A DNA stretch of 64,000 nt from Sphingomonas yabuuchiae (GCF_014199595.1 NZ_JACHNX010000004.1:124001-188000), one strand, 5' to 3'; positions 37,489 through 47,030 are shown, counted from the stretch's first letter. Notes: generated by a model not told the origin, from the sequence alone. Translations and numbers: made by a program.

Positions 37489-39324
37489 ATGGAACAACAA
37501 GCACTCGTTTTCGCGCTGATCGGTGTTCTGGGCATCGGCGCGCAGTGGATTGCGTGGCGGACGGGGTGGCCCGCCATCGCCCTGATGCTGGCCGCCGGTG
37601 TCATCGCCGGACCGATCACAGGCCTCATCATTCCCGAACATACCTTTGGCAATCTGCTGGAGCCGATGATCTCGGTCGCGGTCGCGCTGATCCTGTTCGA
37701 GGGGGGGCTAAGCCTCAATTTCCGGGAGCTTCGCAAGACCGAAGGGGCGGTCACGCGGTTGATGATGATCGGCATCCCGCTGGGCTGGGTGCTGGGGTCG
37801 CTGGCTTGTTATTATGTCGCGGGGCTGGTCTGGCCGGTGGCGATCCTGTTCGCCGGCATATTGGTGGTGACGGGGCCGACTGTCGTCATCCCCCTGCTGC
37901 GCCAGAGCAATATCGCGGCGCGCCCGCGTGCGATCCTGAAATGGGAAGCGATCGTCAACGATCCGTTCGGCGCGCTGTGCGCCGTCATCACCTATGAATA
38001 TCTGCGCCGCGTCGACGAGGGGGGCACGCTGGCGTCGGTCGTCATCGCGCTGCTGGGCGCGGCAGTGGTGTCGGGGCTGATCGGCTATGGCATGGCGCGG
38101 GCCATCGCCTGGGCCTTTCCGCGCGGCCATGTGCCCGAATATCTCAAGGCCCCGGTGCTGCTGGTGGCGGTGATCGGCACCTTCGTCCTGTCCAACCTGA
38201 TCCAGCAGGAAACCGGGCTGCTCGCAGTGACCGTCATGGGCATCGCGATCGCCAATATGCGGCTGGACTCGCTGCGCGACATTCATCCGTTCAAGGAGAA
38301 TGTGACCGTCCTGCTGATCTCCGGCGTGTTCGTGCTGCTGTCCGCCTCGCTGGATTTCGAGGTGCTGCGCCTGTTCGAGTGGCGCTTTGCCGCCTTCCTC
38401 TTCGCGCTGCTGTTCCTGGTCCGCCCGGCGACCGTGCTGATCGCGCTGGCCTTCAGCAAGCTGCCCTGGAACGAGCGGTTGCTGATCGCCTGGATTGCGC
38501 CGCGCGGCGTCGTCGCGGTGGCGGTGTCGGGTCTGTTCGCGCTGCGCCTCGACCAGCTGGGCTATGGCAACGGCAATATCCTCGTCACCCTGTCCTTTGC
38601 GGTGGTGGTCGCGACGATCATCGCCCACGGTTTCAGCATCCGCCATGTCGCGCGCTGGCTGAAGGTGACGGGGGCGACGCAGAAGGGGCTGCTGGTCGTG
38701 GGCAGCACGCCGTGGAGCATCTCGCTTGCCCGCCAGATCCAGTCGCTGGGCCTGCCCGTGATGATCGTCGACACCAGCTGGCAGCGCCTGTCGGCTGCGC
38801 GTCAGGCGGGGATCGAGACCTATCATGGCGAGATCCTGGCCGAGACGACCGAGGAACGGCTCGACCTCACCCAGTTCCAGGTGCTGGTCGCGACGACCGA
38901 GAACGAGGCGTATAACGCGCTGGTCTGTAGCGAGTTCGCGCACGATATCGGTCGGGACTCGGTCTATCAGCTGGGCGGCAGCGGCGACCATGAGGATCAT
39001 CGCCGCCTGCCCGAAGCTCTTCGCGGCCGCGCGATGTTCACCGCCGGGCACGGCGTCGAGGACATCCTGCGGCGCGAGGCGGCGGGCTGGACCTTCCGCA
39101 AGACGCGGATCAGCGAGCAGTTCAAGTTCGACCATGCCCGATCGATCCTGCCGGACGAGGCCGACATGCTGCTCGTACTGCGCAAGGACGGTCTTATCCG
39201 CTTCTTTACCCATGCCGCCCGGCCGGCCCCGCAAAATGGCGACATCGTCATATCCTACGGCCCCTCGCGTCACGGCGATCCGGACGCTAATCAGGTCTTC
39301 GAAACGGGAGAGGTAGTCGCATGA
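37489..39324 (+). CDS. CPA1-family cation/proton antiporter with C-terminal TrkA-N domain
   Basis: 611 residues. About 12 hydrophobic segments with the family's FEGGLSLNFRELR and EAIVNDPFGAL (the ion-site Asn-Asp pair), then TGPTVVIPLLRQ and WIAPRGVVAVAVSGLFAL. The C-terminal 210 residues are a nucleotide-binding TrkA-N/RCK domain (GLLVVGSTPWSISLARQI, VMIVDTSWQRLSAARQAG). NAD(H) gating of K+ or Na+ exchange is expected. The last four bases overlap the next start (ATGA at 39321-39324). Together with nhaA this gives two antiporters in the window. Confidence 0.92.
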   Translation: MEQQALVFALIGVLGIGAQWIAWRTGWPAIALMLAAGVIAGPITGLIIPEHTFGNLLEPMISVAVALILFEGGLSLNFRELRKTEGAVTRLMMIGIPLGWVLGSLACYYVAGLVWPVAILFAGILVVTGPTVVIPLLRQSNIAARPRAILKWEAIVNDPFGALCAVITYEYLRRVDEGGTLASVVIALLGAAVVSGLIGYGMARAIAWAFPRGHVPEYLKAPVLLVAVIGTFVLSNLIQQETGLLAVTVMGIAIANMRLDSLRDIHPFKENVTVLLISGVFVLLSASLDFEVLRLFEWRFAAFLFALLFLVRPATVLIALAFSKLPWNERLLIAWIAPRGVVAVAVSGLFALRLDQLGYGNGNILVTLSFAVVVATIIAHGFSIRHVARWLKVTGATQKGLLVVGSTPWSISLARQIQSLGLPVMIVDTSWQRLSAARQAGIETYHGEILAETTEERLDLTQFQVLVATTENEAYNALVCSEFAHDIGRDSVYQLGGSGDHEDHRRLPEALRGRAMFTAGHGVEDILRREAAGWTFRKTRISEQFKFDHARSILPDEADMLLVLRKDGLIRFFTHAARPAPQNGDIVISYGPSRHGDPDANQVFETGEVVA

Positions 39325-39965
39325 CGATACCGACAGGGAACATCCGGGCCGCACGCGCCGTCGCGACGGCCCTGGTCGCACTGGGCATCACCGCCTGTCA
39401 GCCGAGCCGCGAACCGGCCGCGAACGAAGCCGCCGAAACCCCGGCCAATGTCGAGGCCGAAAGCAATATGGCCGTGTCCGGCAACGCGGTGGCGGCGGAG
39501 GAACCGGAAGAGGCCAAGAAGTCGATCATCCGCCCGGATGTCGAACCTTCGCCCACCCCGACGCCGCCCGCCGAGCCGGTCGAACTGACCGTCCCATTCC
39601 CGGCCAAGGGCGCCCAGCCCGATCCGGCGGGGATCGCCTTGCTCGACACGCTGGCCGCCGATCCCGTGCTCGCGCTGGGCGGGCCGATCACCATCTGGGG
39701 GCATAGCGACTCCTCCGGCTCGGACGCCTCCAACCTGATCGCCTCGCGCAAGCGGGCCGAGGCGGCGCGGGACTATCTGGTCAAGAAGGGCGTCGCGGCG
39801 GAGCGGATCACCGTCATCGCGCTGGGCGAGGCACGGCCGATCGCCCCCAACCGCAAGCTCGACGGCTCGGACGATCCCAAGGGGCGCGACAAGAACCGCC
39901 GGGTCGAGATCAAGGTGGACCTGCCCAAGGCCGCACCGGCGGCCGAGGGCAGCGACCTGTCCTGA
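39321..39965 (+). CDS. OmpA-like peptidoglycan-associated lipoprotein
   Basis: 214 residues. Lipobox in LGITAC at about residue 26, then a Glu/Pro/Ala-rich linker (EEPEEAKKSI, PSPTPTPPAEP) and a C-terminal OmpA domain (GHSDSSGSDASNLIASRKRA, AAERITVIALGEARP, NRRVEIKV). It should tether the outer membrane to peptidoglycan. Translational overlap with the antiporter gene suggests joint expression, possibly an ion-stress envelope function. The stop abuts the convergent DUF6607 gene with no gap. Confidence 0.9.
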   Translation: MTIPTGNIRAARAVATALVALGITACQPSREPAANEAAETPANVEAESNMAVSGNAVAAEEPEEAKKSIIRPDVEPSPTPTPPAEPVELTVPFPAKGAQPDPAGIALLDTLAADPVLALGGPITIWGHSDSSGSDASNLIASRKRAEAARDYLVKKGVAAERITVIALGEARPIAPNRKLDGSDDPKGRDKNRRVEIKVDLPKAAPAAEGSDLS

Positions 39966-40940
39966 TCATCCGATCCTTTTGGTGTTCCGATCGATCAGCG
40001 CGGTCGCCTCGGCCGTTCCGGCCTCGCTGGTCATTTTGCCCGACCGGATGTCGTCGGCGATGGTCAGCAGGCGACCGCTGATGACCGTCCCGGTTTCCGC
40101 CTGCTCCTGAACCGCGATGCCGCCCTTCGTATCGGCCACCCGGCTCCAGGCCGCCCGCACGGCTGCCCAGTAATCCTTGGTCTTTGCCCAGTAATCGTCG
40201 GCCGCCTTCCCATCAAAGCCGTCGAACCGTTCATAGGTGTTCAGCACCGATTCCTGGACGATCGGGACGAGCTTGCCGTCCTTCAGGCCCATCTTCATAT
40301 TGTCCTGCCAATGCACCCAGCCGGTCGGCGTCGGCTGATGCCGGTTGATCGCATAATAGCGGTCATAGACCGGATGGCGGACGGCATCGCGGCGGGCCAG
40401 CGGGCGCCAGGTCCAGTTGGATCGCCAGCGGCGGACACCGCCTTGCGTCTCGAACTGGCCCCATCCGGCATAGCGCGGGCTGTCATCGACCTGATAGACG
40501 GTCTGTGACCAGCGCCCGGCGCGCATCCGTTCGGGCACGGCTTCCCACACCCATTGGCCCTGACCGGCATAGACCAGCACGCGCGAGGGCTGGTAATCCC
40601 AGTCCTGCCGCCAATGCTTGATGACATGGGTCTCGCCGTCATGCTCGACGACCAGCAGATGCTGGAGCGCGATATGGTCGGGCCTGTCCTCGATCACGCG
40701 AACCACCTCGTTCCCGCCCGAAATCTTGCGGTCCAGCGGCGTGTAGCCCGCCACCCAGGGTGTCGTTTCCTGCATGTCGAAGCGGACCTTATAGGTTCCA
40801 GCCATCGCCAGGATGTCGGCGCGGTCGGCGGCCTTGGCGGCCTGTGCCTCGACGGCGGTCTGCCGGAGCGGACCATCGGCCAGGGCGGGGACGGGCAGCA
40901 GCGCGAGCGCCGCGACGATCAGCATCGAACGGTTCTTCAT
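39966..40940 (-). CDS. DUF6607-type secreted protein paired with a heme receptor
   Basis: 324 residues with a signal peptide (MKNRSMLIVAALALLPVPALAD). The body is rich in aromatic residues (HWRQDWDYQPSRVLVYAG, VRRWRSNWTWRPLARRD, PTPTGWVHWQDNMKMG), a pattern I associate with DUF6607 proteins. Function is not established. It lies 14 bases downstream of the TonB-dependent receptor on the same strand and should share its iron-controlled promoter, so a role in heme or iron handling in the periplasm is inferred. Confidence 0.7.
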   Translation of the reverse strand: MKNRSMLIVAALALLPVPALADGPLRQTAVEAQAAKAADRADILAMAGTYKVRFDMQETTPWVAGYTPLDRKISGGNEVVRVIEDRPDHIALQHLLVVEHDGETHVIKHWRQDWDYQPSRVLVYAGQGQWVWEAVPERMRAGRWSQTVYQVDDSPRYAGWGQFETQGGVRRWRSNWTWRPLARRDAVRHPVYDRYYAINRHQPTPTGWVHWQDNMKMGLKDGKLVPIVQESVLNTYERFDGFDGKAADDYWAKTKDYWAAVRAAWSRVADTKGGIAVQEQAETGTVISGRLLTIADDIRSGKMTSEAGTAEATALIDRNTKRIG

Positions 40941-40954
40941 CGGATAGACCCTTT

Positions 40955-43126
40955 TCAGAAACGGAGGGTGAGCGAGGCGCTGGCGTTGCGGCCCGGTTGG
41001 GTGAAGGCGATGGGCGGCACATCAGCGGCACCCGCGGGCAGGGGGCGCGGCACGCCGAGGCCGCGGACGTCGGACCACCAGGCATAAGTGGCATTGGTCA
41101 GGTTGAAGATACCCGCACGCAGCGTCAGCGCGTCCGTCACCCGGGCGAACAGCGTCGCGTCCAGGATCGTGAAGGCGGCGGGCCGGAAACATTCCGTACT
41201 GCACAGGCCGGTGGTATCCCGGGCCGCCTTGCGCGCACTGTGCGTCATGATGACCTGGCCGCCGAAGCGGCCATGGTCCGGCTCGCGCCAGCCGATGCCC
41301 ATCACCAGCTTGAGCGGATCGACGGTGGCAAGCGGCCTGCGGGCGTCGTTGGCGGCGATCTGTTGGCCCTCGGCATAGGACAGGGCGAGTTGCCCGGTCA
41401 GGCCATTGCGCGCCCGCCCCTCGAAGCGGGCCTCCGCGCCCTTCACCTTGGCGCGGTCGAGATTGACGAACTGGTACAAGGCGGGGTCGGCGGGCGTGAA
41501 GGTGCCGCCCACGACCTCCTGGCTGATGAAGTCGCGATAATCGGCCCGGAAGACGCTGGCCGACAGATCGACGACCTCGCTGTTCAGGCGCAGCCCCGCC
41601 TCGATCGCCTCGCTGGTTTCCGGGCGCAGGTTCGGGTTGGGGATCGAGGTATAGCCAAAGGCCAGGTTCGAGAAGAACTGGTTGATCTGCCCCGGCTCGG
41701 GCGCCCGGAAGCCGCGCGCATAGCTGGCGAACAGCCGCAAGGCGGGGGCGAGGGTCAGGACCGCGCCGATGCGCGGGCTCAGCCGGTCCGCCGATTGGGC
41801 GGCGCCGACAAATCGGGGCAGCAGCGGATCGCGATCGGGCGACAGACGATACCAGTCGTAGCGCAGGGCGGGATGCAGGGTCAGCGGCCCGATGCCGATC
41901 TCATCCCCGACAAAGGCCCCGGCCAGGGTGAAGCCGGTCGTCGGAAAGGCGCGCGTCGGAAAGGTCTCGCCCGCAGGCGGAACCGTGCCGTCGCGCAACC
42001 CGCGCTGGCGCAGCACGCTGATATCGGCGCCCGTCACCAGCCGGTGGGTGATCGGACCGGTCGAAAAGCCCAGCCGTATCTCGCCCGATCCGCCATAGAC
42101 CCGGTTTTCCAGCGTGTTGAGCCGGGTGCGGTCGGCCAGCGTCACCCGGTCCTCGGCGCTGAACTGGCGGTTGTCCGCGTCCTGGACATAGGCCGCTGCG
42201 CGCGCGAACTGGACGAGCCCGGCCCCGTCATAGGTCCAGTCGAGCCCGGCGCGCCATCGCTTGCCCGTGTCGCGCGCCTGCAACCCCGCGACATTGCGGT
42301 TGATCCCGGTCAGCACATCGGTTTCGATGCGGTTGTCGAGATACTCGCCGGTGGCGCGAAGGCGATGCCCGGGCGCGACGTTCCAGACCAGCTTGCCGAG
42401 CAGCGCATTGGCCCTCCCGTCCTGCGGATTGGGTGCGGTCCGGGTGACGCCGGTGCCCTCGACATCGCCCTTGTTCTTCAGTTCGGAAAAGTCGCGCCGC
42501 GTATAGGCCAGCATCGCCGATACCGCGCCCGAACGGCCCGCGACGACCCCCGACTGGGTGAATTCCTCGTCCGCCGAATTATACTGTGTCCGCAGCGAGC
42601 CGCCGAACGCCTTGCCGCCCAATATGTCGGCGGGGTCGCTGGTGGTGAAACTCACCGCCCCCGCCAGACCGTCGCTGCCGTACAGGGCGGAGGCGGGCCC
42701 CCGCAGAAATTCGACCGACTTGATCAGGCCCAGATCGACATAGTCGCCGCGCCCGACATCCTGCGCGCCGAAGCTGAAGCCATAGGGGACACGGACGCCG
42801 TCGACCTGGATCAGGACGCGGTTGCCGCCGATGCCGCGAACGACGAAGCCCTCATTCCCCGCGCGGCCCGTCGTGCCGAGCGCCGCGCCGAAGCGGGTGG
42901 GCGCGCGCCGGACGCTGATCCCCGGCTCGAAGCGGACCAGATCCTTGATATCGGTCGCCAGTTCGTCCGCAATCTCATCGGCGTTCTTGACCGAGACGGT
43001 CACCGGCGCATCCTGGGCCTGGATCGGTGCGCGGGTTGCGGTGACGACGACATCACGCTGCTCCGTCGCGTCTTCCTCGCGCACAGGCTGTCCGAGCGCT
43101 GCCATCGCGGCCAGCGTCAAAAGCAT
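40955..43126 (-). CDS. TonB-dependent heme/hemoglobin-type outer-membrane receptor
   Basis: 723 residues. Short signal peptide, then the TonB box/plug (RDVVVTATRAPIQAQ, VRGIGGNRVLIQVDGVRVP, FLRGPASALYGSDGLAGAVS) and a 22-strand type barrel ending in SLTLRF. The motifs YARGFRAPEPGQIN and NPNLRPETSEAIEAG correspond to the FRAP and NPNL boxes of heme receptors. The ATG at 43126 follows AAAGGGG by six bases. A Fur-like box lies immediately upstream (43146-43160), so iron repression is expected. The DUF6607 gene follows directly. Confidence 0.9.
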   Translation of the reverse strand: MLLTLAAMAALGQPVREEDATEQRDVVVTATRAPIQAQDAPVTVSVKNADEIADELATDIKDLVRFEPGISVRRAPTRFGAALGTTGRAGNEGFVVRGIGGNRVLIQVDGVRVPYGFSFGAQDVGRGDYVDLGLIKSVEFLRGPASALYGSDGLAGAVSFTTSDPADILGGKAFGGSLRTQYNSADEEFTQSGVVAGRSGAVSAMLAYTRRDFSELKNKGDVEGTGVTRTAPNPQDGRANALLGKLVWNVAPGHRLRATGEYLDNRIETDVLTGINRNVAGLQARDTGKRWRAGLDWTYDGAGLVQFARAAAYVQDADNRQFSAEDRVTLADRTRLNTLENRVYGGSGEIRLGFSTGPITHRLVTGADISVLRQRGLRDGTVPPAGETFPTRAFPTTGFTLAGAFVGDEIGIGPLTLHPALRYDWYRLSPDRDPLLPRFVGAAQSADRLSPRIGAVLTLAPALRLFASYARGFRAPEPGQINQFFSNLAFGYTSIPNPNLRPETSEAIEAGLRLNSEVVDLSASVFRADYRDFISQEVVGGTFTPADPALYQFVNLDRAKVKGAEARFEGRARNGLTGQLALSYAEGQQIAANDARRPLATVDPLKLVMGIGWREPDHGRFGGQVIMTHSARKAARDTTGLCSTECFRPAAFTILDATLFARVTDALTLRAGIFNLTNATYAWWSDVRGLGVPRPLPAGAADVPPIAFTQPGRNASASLTLRF

Positions 43127-43144
43127 GAATTACCCCTTTAGATA

Positions 43145-43164
43145 TTAACAATCATTCTCATTAA
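43145..43164 (-). promoter_or_regulatory. Fur-like box upstream of the heme receptor
   Basis: On the minus strand the sequence TTAATGAGAATGATTGTTAA centres on TGAGAATGATTGTTA, which matches the 15-base 7-1-7 Fur consensus TGATAATGATTATCA at 12 positions. It lies 20-38 bases before the ATG of the receptor gene, overlapping the expected promoter. A second, weaker GAGAATGAGTCGCATT lies further upstream (about 43199-43214). Irr or another iron regulator could use these sites instead. Confidence 0.65.
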
Positions 43165-43483
43165 GCAGCGTCAGAGAATGCATGCAACAAAAAATGTGAG
43201 AATGAGTCGCATTACCTATTGGGGTGACTGGCGGGGTTGCGTGTTTCGATACTGGGTTGAGGCAGACGCCGCATCACTACGGCCGCGTCTCGCCTGCGGC
43301 CATCCCATGGATAAACCGAATGGGTCCCTGGACCGTTATCGCAGCTCGCCCACACATGGGAGCGCAGCTGACCGCAACTACAGTCATTCAGAACGTGATG
43401 TTTGAGAACGGCGTCGAAATGCCGCAGCGATCTGGCGGCGTCCCGTTATTCAGGAGATTGGCAAGTTCGCCGCGCGTAGTCGC
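43165..43483. other. Intergenic region between heme receptor promoter and GH3 terminator
   Basis: About 320 bases. Short open frames on the plus strand (for example 43178-43405) have mixed composition and no ribosome site, and I do not accept them as genes. Apart from the possible second Fur-like site near its left end, nothing stands out. Confidence 0.5.
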
Positions 43484-43517
43484 GCCCCCTTCGGACCATG
43501 TCCGGATCGAAGGGGGC
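43484..43517 (-). terminator. Strong hairpin after the GH3 gene
   Basis: GCCCCCTTCG (43484-43493) pairs perfectly with CGAAGGGGGC (43508-43517), and the loop holds a nested GGAC/GTCC. It lies eight bases past the GH3 stop. There is no T-run on the distal side, so it may protect the 3' end rather than terminate on its own. Confidence 0.6.
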
Positions 43518-43524
43518 AACGCAA

Positions 43525-45780
43525 TCACGCCAAGGTGAACATGCCCGCAAGCCCCTCGGCCTCGGCCGATGGGGCGACCCAGAGACGGAAGGCGCCGGGC
43601 TCGGTGGTCGGCTTCAGGTCGCGACCGGTGAAGGACAGGTCGGCGCGGGTGAGTGTGAAGGTCACCTCCTGTGTCGCGCCGGGTGCCAGGGTGACGCGGG
43701 TAAAGGCTTTCATCACGCGCACCGGCTGGGTCACGCTGGCCACGACGTCGTGGATATAAAGCTGGACCACTTCGGTCGCCGTCATGCGACCGCTATTGGT
43801 GACGGTCGCCCGGATCGTCAGCGGGGTGTCGCCCATGGTCTGGCTGCTCAGGCGCAGGTTCGAATAGACCATCTCGCCATAGGTCAGGCCGTGCCCGAAC
43901 GGGAACAAGGCACTGTTCGGATGGTCGCGAAAATGCGTCTTGTAGGGCTGGAGTGCCCCCGGCGGGTTGGGGCGGCCCGTGCTGCGATGCGCATAATAAT
44001 AGGGCACCTGTCCGCTGGCGCGCGGGAAGGAGACGGGCAGCCGCGCCGAGGGCGACACTGCGCCGAACAGCACATCGGCGATGGCGGGGCCGTCCTGCGA
44101 GCCCAGGAACCACGTCACCAGCAGGGCAGGAGCCTTCGCCACCGCGCCGGTTAGGGCCAGCGCGCGCCCGGTGCGCAGCAGTACGACATAGGGTTTGCCG
44201 GTCGCGGCGATCGCTTCGGCCAGTGCCTGTTGCTCGGCGGGCACGGTGACCTCGGTGCGCGATTGCGCCTCGCCCGACATATTCTGCGTCTCGCCGATCG
44301 CGAGAACCACGATATCGGCGTTGCGCGCCGTGGCGACGGCACGCGCCACATCGCTGCCATCGTCCAGGGTCGCACCGGCGAGCGTCTCACGCACTGCCGT
44401 CACCAGATCGACGGCCTCGCGGTCGGTGCCATAGACGTTCCACGGCCCGATCAGGTCATGCCCGCCGCCCGCAAAGGGTCCGATCAGCGCGATCTTCTTG
44501 CCCGAACGGGGCAGGGGGAGCAGATCGCCCTCGTTGCGGAGCATCACGATGCTGCGCGCGCCCGCCTCGCGCGCCAGGGCCAGCGTCTGGGGTGTGCGAA
44601 TCCGTGCCTTTTCGCGCGCCGGGTCGATGCGGCGGAACGGATCGTCGAACAGGCCGAGCGCGACCTTGAGCGCGAGCACGCGGCGCACCGCCTCGTCCAG
44701 CCGGGCCAGCGGCACTTCGCCCTTCTCGACCAGATCGGGAAGATATTTGAGATACAGGCCGCTCTGCATCGACATGTCGACCCCGGCCAGGAAAGCCAGC
44801 CGCGCCGCATCGCGCCCGTCCTTGGCGAAACCGTGCGCGATCAGTTCCTCGTCGCCGGTATAGTCGGAGACGACCAGTCCGCCGAACCCCCATTCCTTGC
44901 GCAGGACGGTATCGAGCAGCCAAGGGTTGCCGGTGGCGGGTATTCCCGACAGATCGTTGAACGAGGCCATGACGGTCGGCGCTCCGGCCGCGAACGCCGC
45001 CTGGAAGGGCGGGAAATAGATGTCGCGCAGCGTCCGTTCCGACACGTCGACGCTGTTATAATCGAGCCCCGCCTCGCCCGCGCCGTAAGCCACGAAATGC
45101 TTGGCGCAGGCCGCGACGGCATCCGGTGCGGCAAGGCCGCTGCCCTGAAACCCCTCGACGCGCGCCGCCGCCATCAACCGGCCGAGCAGCACATCCTCCC
45201 CCGAACCCTCGACGCCGCGACCCCAGCGTGCGTCGCGGGCGATGTCGACCATGGGGGCAAAGGTCCAGTCGATCCCCGAGGCCGCCGCCTCGACCGCCGC
45301 CGCGCGGGCGGTCCGGCGCGCCAGATCGGGGTCGAAACTGGCCGCCTCGGCCAGCGGCACCGGAAAGACGGTGCGCAGGCCGTGGATGACGTCGGCGGCG
45401 AACAGCAGCGGGATCTTCAGCCGCGATCGGCGCACCGCCTCGGTCTGCATCCGGCGCGCCATCTCCGCACCGTTGCCGTTGAACACGCCGGTCATCTCGC
45501 CCCGGCGCACCATGCGCAATTGCGTGTCGAAGCTGGACGCCGCGCCCGCCGGATTGAGCGAGGTCGCCGCGCCCCCCGCCCAGGCCGCGGCGAGCAGGTT
45601 GAGTTGCCCGGCCTTTTCGGCCAGCGTCATGCGCGGGATCAGTGCCTCGACCGTCGCGGGAAGCGGTCGTTCGGCGACGAGGGAGAGCAGGGCGCGTGCC
45701 GGACTGGCCGACCATGCCAGCGCCGCACCCGCCCCGGCCAGCCATGCGCGCCGTGAAATCCGCCGATCCTGCCCGTCCAT
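43525..45780 (-). CDS. Tat-exported GH3 beta-glucosidase (BglX-like)
   Basis: About 751 residues. Hydrolyses beta-glucosides, releasing glucose. The N-terminus (DRRISRRAWLAGAGAALAW) is a twin-arginine signal, so it should be folded before export to the periplasm. Catalytic nucleophile Asp306 lies in VVSDYTGDEE; substrate loop KHFVAYGAGEAGLDYNS and the GH3 C-terminal blocks (LLVTWFLGSQDGPAIADVLF, FPFGHGLTYG) and a fibronectin-III-like tail are present. The start at 45780 has AAAGGGAG a few bases upstream. It is divergent from lacI and shares its operator region. Probable role: finishing hydrolysis of oligosaccharides made by the GH144-like enzyme. Confidence 0.92.
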   Translation of the reverse strand: MDGQDRRISRRAWLAGAGAALAWSASPARALLSLVAERPLPATVEALIPRMTLAEKAGQLNLLAAAWAGGAATSLNPAGAASSFDTQLRMVRRGEMTGVFNGNGAEMARRMQTEAVRRSRLKIPLLFAADVIHGLRTVFPVPLAEAASFDPDLARRTARAAAVEAAASGIDWTFAPMVDIARDARWGRGVEGSGEDVLLGRLMAAARVEGFQGSGLAAPDAVAACAKHFVAYGAGEAGLDYNSVDVSERTLRDIYFPPFQAAFAAGAPTVMASFNDLSGIPATGNPWLLDTVLRKEWGFGGLVVSDYTGDEELIAHGFAKDGRDAARLAFLAGVDMSMQSGLYLKYLPDLVEKGEVPLARLDEAVRRVLALKVALGLFDDPFRRIDPAREKARIRTPQTLALAREAGARSIVMLRNEGDLLPLPRSGKKIALIGPFAGGGHDLIGPWNVYGTDREAVDLVTAVRETLAGATLDDGSDVARAVATARNADIVVLAIGETQNMSGEAQSRTEVTVPAEQQALAEAIAATGKPYVVLLRTGRALALTGAVAKAPALLVTWFLGSQDGPAIADVLFGAVSPSARLPVSFPRASGQVPYYYAHRSTGRPNPPGALQPYKTHFRDHPNSALFPFGHGLTYGEMVYSNLRLSSQTMGDTPLTIRATVTNSGRMTATEVVQLYIHDVVASVTQPVRVMKAFTRVTLAPGATQEVTFTLTRADLSFTGRDLKPTTEPGAFRLWVAPSAEAEGLAGMFTLA

Positions 45781-45899
45781 CCTGCTCCCTTTCCATGTCA
45801 TTTCGATGCCGTCTACGCCGTTGCCCGGATCCTATTCCAGGCCGCCGTCCGGATTTCGTTACGCCGACCAATCGACCGATTGATTGTCATGTCGGCTTC

Positions 45900-45927
45900 A
45901 TGTAAGCGGTTTCTGTAAGCGGTTACA
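45900..45927. promoter_or_regulatory. Tandem LacI-family operators in the divergent GH3/lacI promoter
   Basis: TGTAAGCGGTTACA at 45914-45927 is a nearly perfect palindrome around a central CG, the classic form of LacI/GalR operators. A degenerate copy, TGTAAGCGGTTT, lies 13 bases earlier at 45901-45912. They sit about 20-45 bases before the LacI start and about 120-145 before the GH3 start, so one regulator can control both directions and itself. Confidence 0.75.
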
Positions 45928-45946
45928 AGCCCGCGATACAGAGAGG

Positions 45947-47026
45947 ATGCTTCAGCCGGCCATGTCGCCTGCCCGACCCACATCTGCCCCTGCCGCCACT
46001 CCGGCGGCGCAAAGGGCCCATGCGACGATCCATGACGTCGCGCGGGTGGCGGGCGTCTCGGTCGCGTCGGTGTCGCGGGTATTCAACGGGCGCGACCACG
46101 TCCGCGCGGAGATGCGTACACGCGTCGAGGAAGCGGCCGCGCAACTGGGCTATGTCCCCCATGCCGGCGCGCGAAGCCTGAGCATGGCACGGACCGGCGC
46201 GATCGGGGTGGTGCTGCCCGACCTGCACGGAGAATTCTTCTCCGAATTGCTGCGCGGTATGGACCGCGAGGCGAGCACGCGCCGACTGGGACTGTTGCTG
46301 ACCGTGCTTCACGACGGGCGCGGTCTCGACACGCTGACGGCGCTGCGCGGGCAGGTCGACGGGCTGGTGGTGATGGCGCCGGAACTCGACCCCGATGTCC
46401 TCGCCCGGCACATGCCGCGCGGGCTGGCGGCCGTGTTCCTGGCCTGCGCGCCACAGGTCGGCAGCCCGAACCTGCGGATCGACAATCGCGCCGGGGCCGC
46501 CGCCGCCGTCACGCATCTGGCGGCGGGCGGGGCGAAGCGGATCGTCCATATCTCCGGCCCCGCGGGCAATCTCGACGCGCAGGAGCGGCGCGCGGGCGCG
46601 GAGGCCGCCGCCGCCGAGGCGGGCGTGGCCCTAAGCGTGATCGAGGGCGACTTTCTGGAGGCCAGCGGCACCAAGGTCGGCGAACGCGTCGCGGCGGGAA
46701 CGCTGGCGGCGGATGCGATCTTCGCCGCGAACGACATGATGGCGATCGGCGCGCTGATGGCGCTGAAGCGCCATGGCATCGCGGTGCCGGAACAGGTGGC
46801 GGTCGCCGGGTTCGACGACATTCCATTGGCACGGCTGGTGAGCCCGGCGCTGACCAGCGTTGCGATCGATATCGCAGCGATGGGCGCACGGGCCGTGGCG
46901 CAGCTTGCCGCGCGGATCGCGGGCACGCGCGAAGAATCTTCGGGAGACGCGTCCACCGGGGCGGACGAGGTCATCGTCCCGCATCTGATGGTGCGTGAAA
47001 CAACAAGAGAAACGGACAGGGGATAG
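45947..47026 (+). CDS. LacI-family transcriptional regulator of the glucan locus
   Basis: About 359 residues. The headpiece ATIHDVARVAGVSVASVSRV is unmistakable, with hinge LGYVPHAGARSLSMART, followed by a periplasmic-binding-protein core (IGVVLPDLHGEFFSELLRGM, IFAANDMMAIGALMALKRHG, VAGFDDIPLARLVSPALTSV). An N-terminal extension of 25-30 Ala/Pro-rich residues precedes the headpiece. The start could be 45947 or 45962; AGAGAGG is upstream of both. The TonB receptor follows within five bases, so it heads the lacI-receptor-GH144 operon. Likely inducer is a sugar released from the glucan. Confidence 0.92.
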   Translation: MLQPAMSPARPTSAPAATPAAQRAHATIHDVARVAGVSVASVSRVFNGRDHVRAEMRTRVEEAAAQLGYVPHAGARSLSMARTGAIGVVLPDLHGEFFSELLRGMDREASTRRLGLLLTVLHDGRGLDTLTALRGQVDGLVVMAPELDPDVLARHMPRGLAAVFLACAPQVGSPNLRIDNRAGAAAAVTHLAAGGAKRIVHISGPAGNLDAQERRAGAEAAAAEAGVALSVIEGDFLEASGTKVGERVAAGTLAADAIFAANDMMAIGALMALKRHGIAVPEQVAVAGFDDIPLARLVSPALTSVAIDIAAMGARAVAQLAARIAGTREESSGDASTGADEVIVPHLMVRETTRETDRG

Positions 47027-47030
47027 GTTT

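Noticed and set aside
43178..43538. Short plus-strand frames between the heme receptor and GH3 genes
   Set aside because: No ribosome site, no family, and they run over a hairpin and the GH3 3' end.
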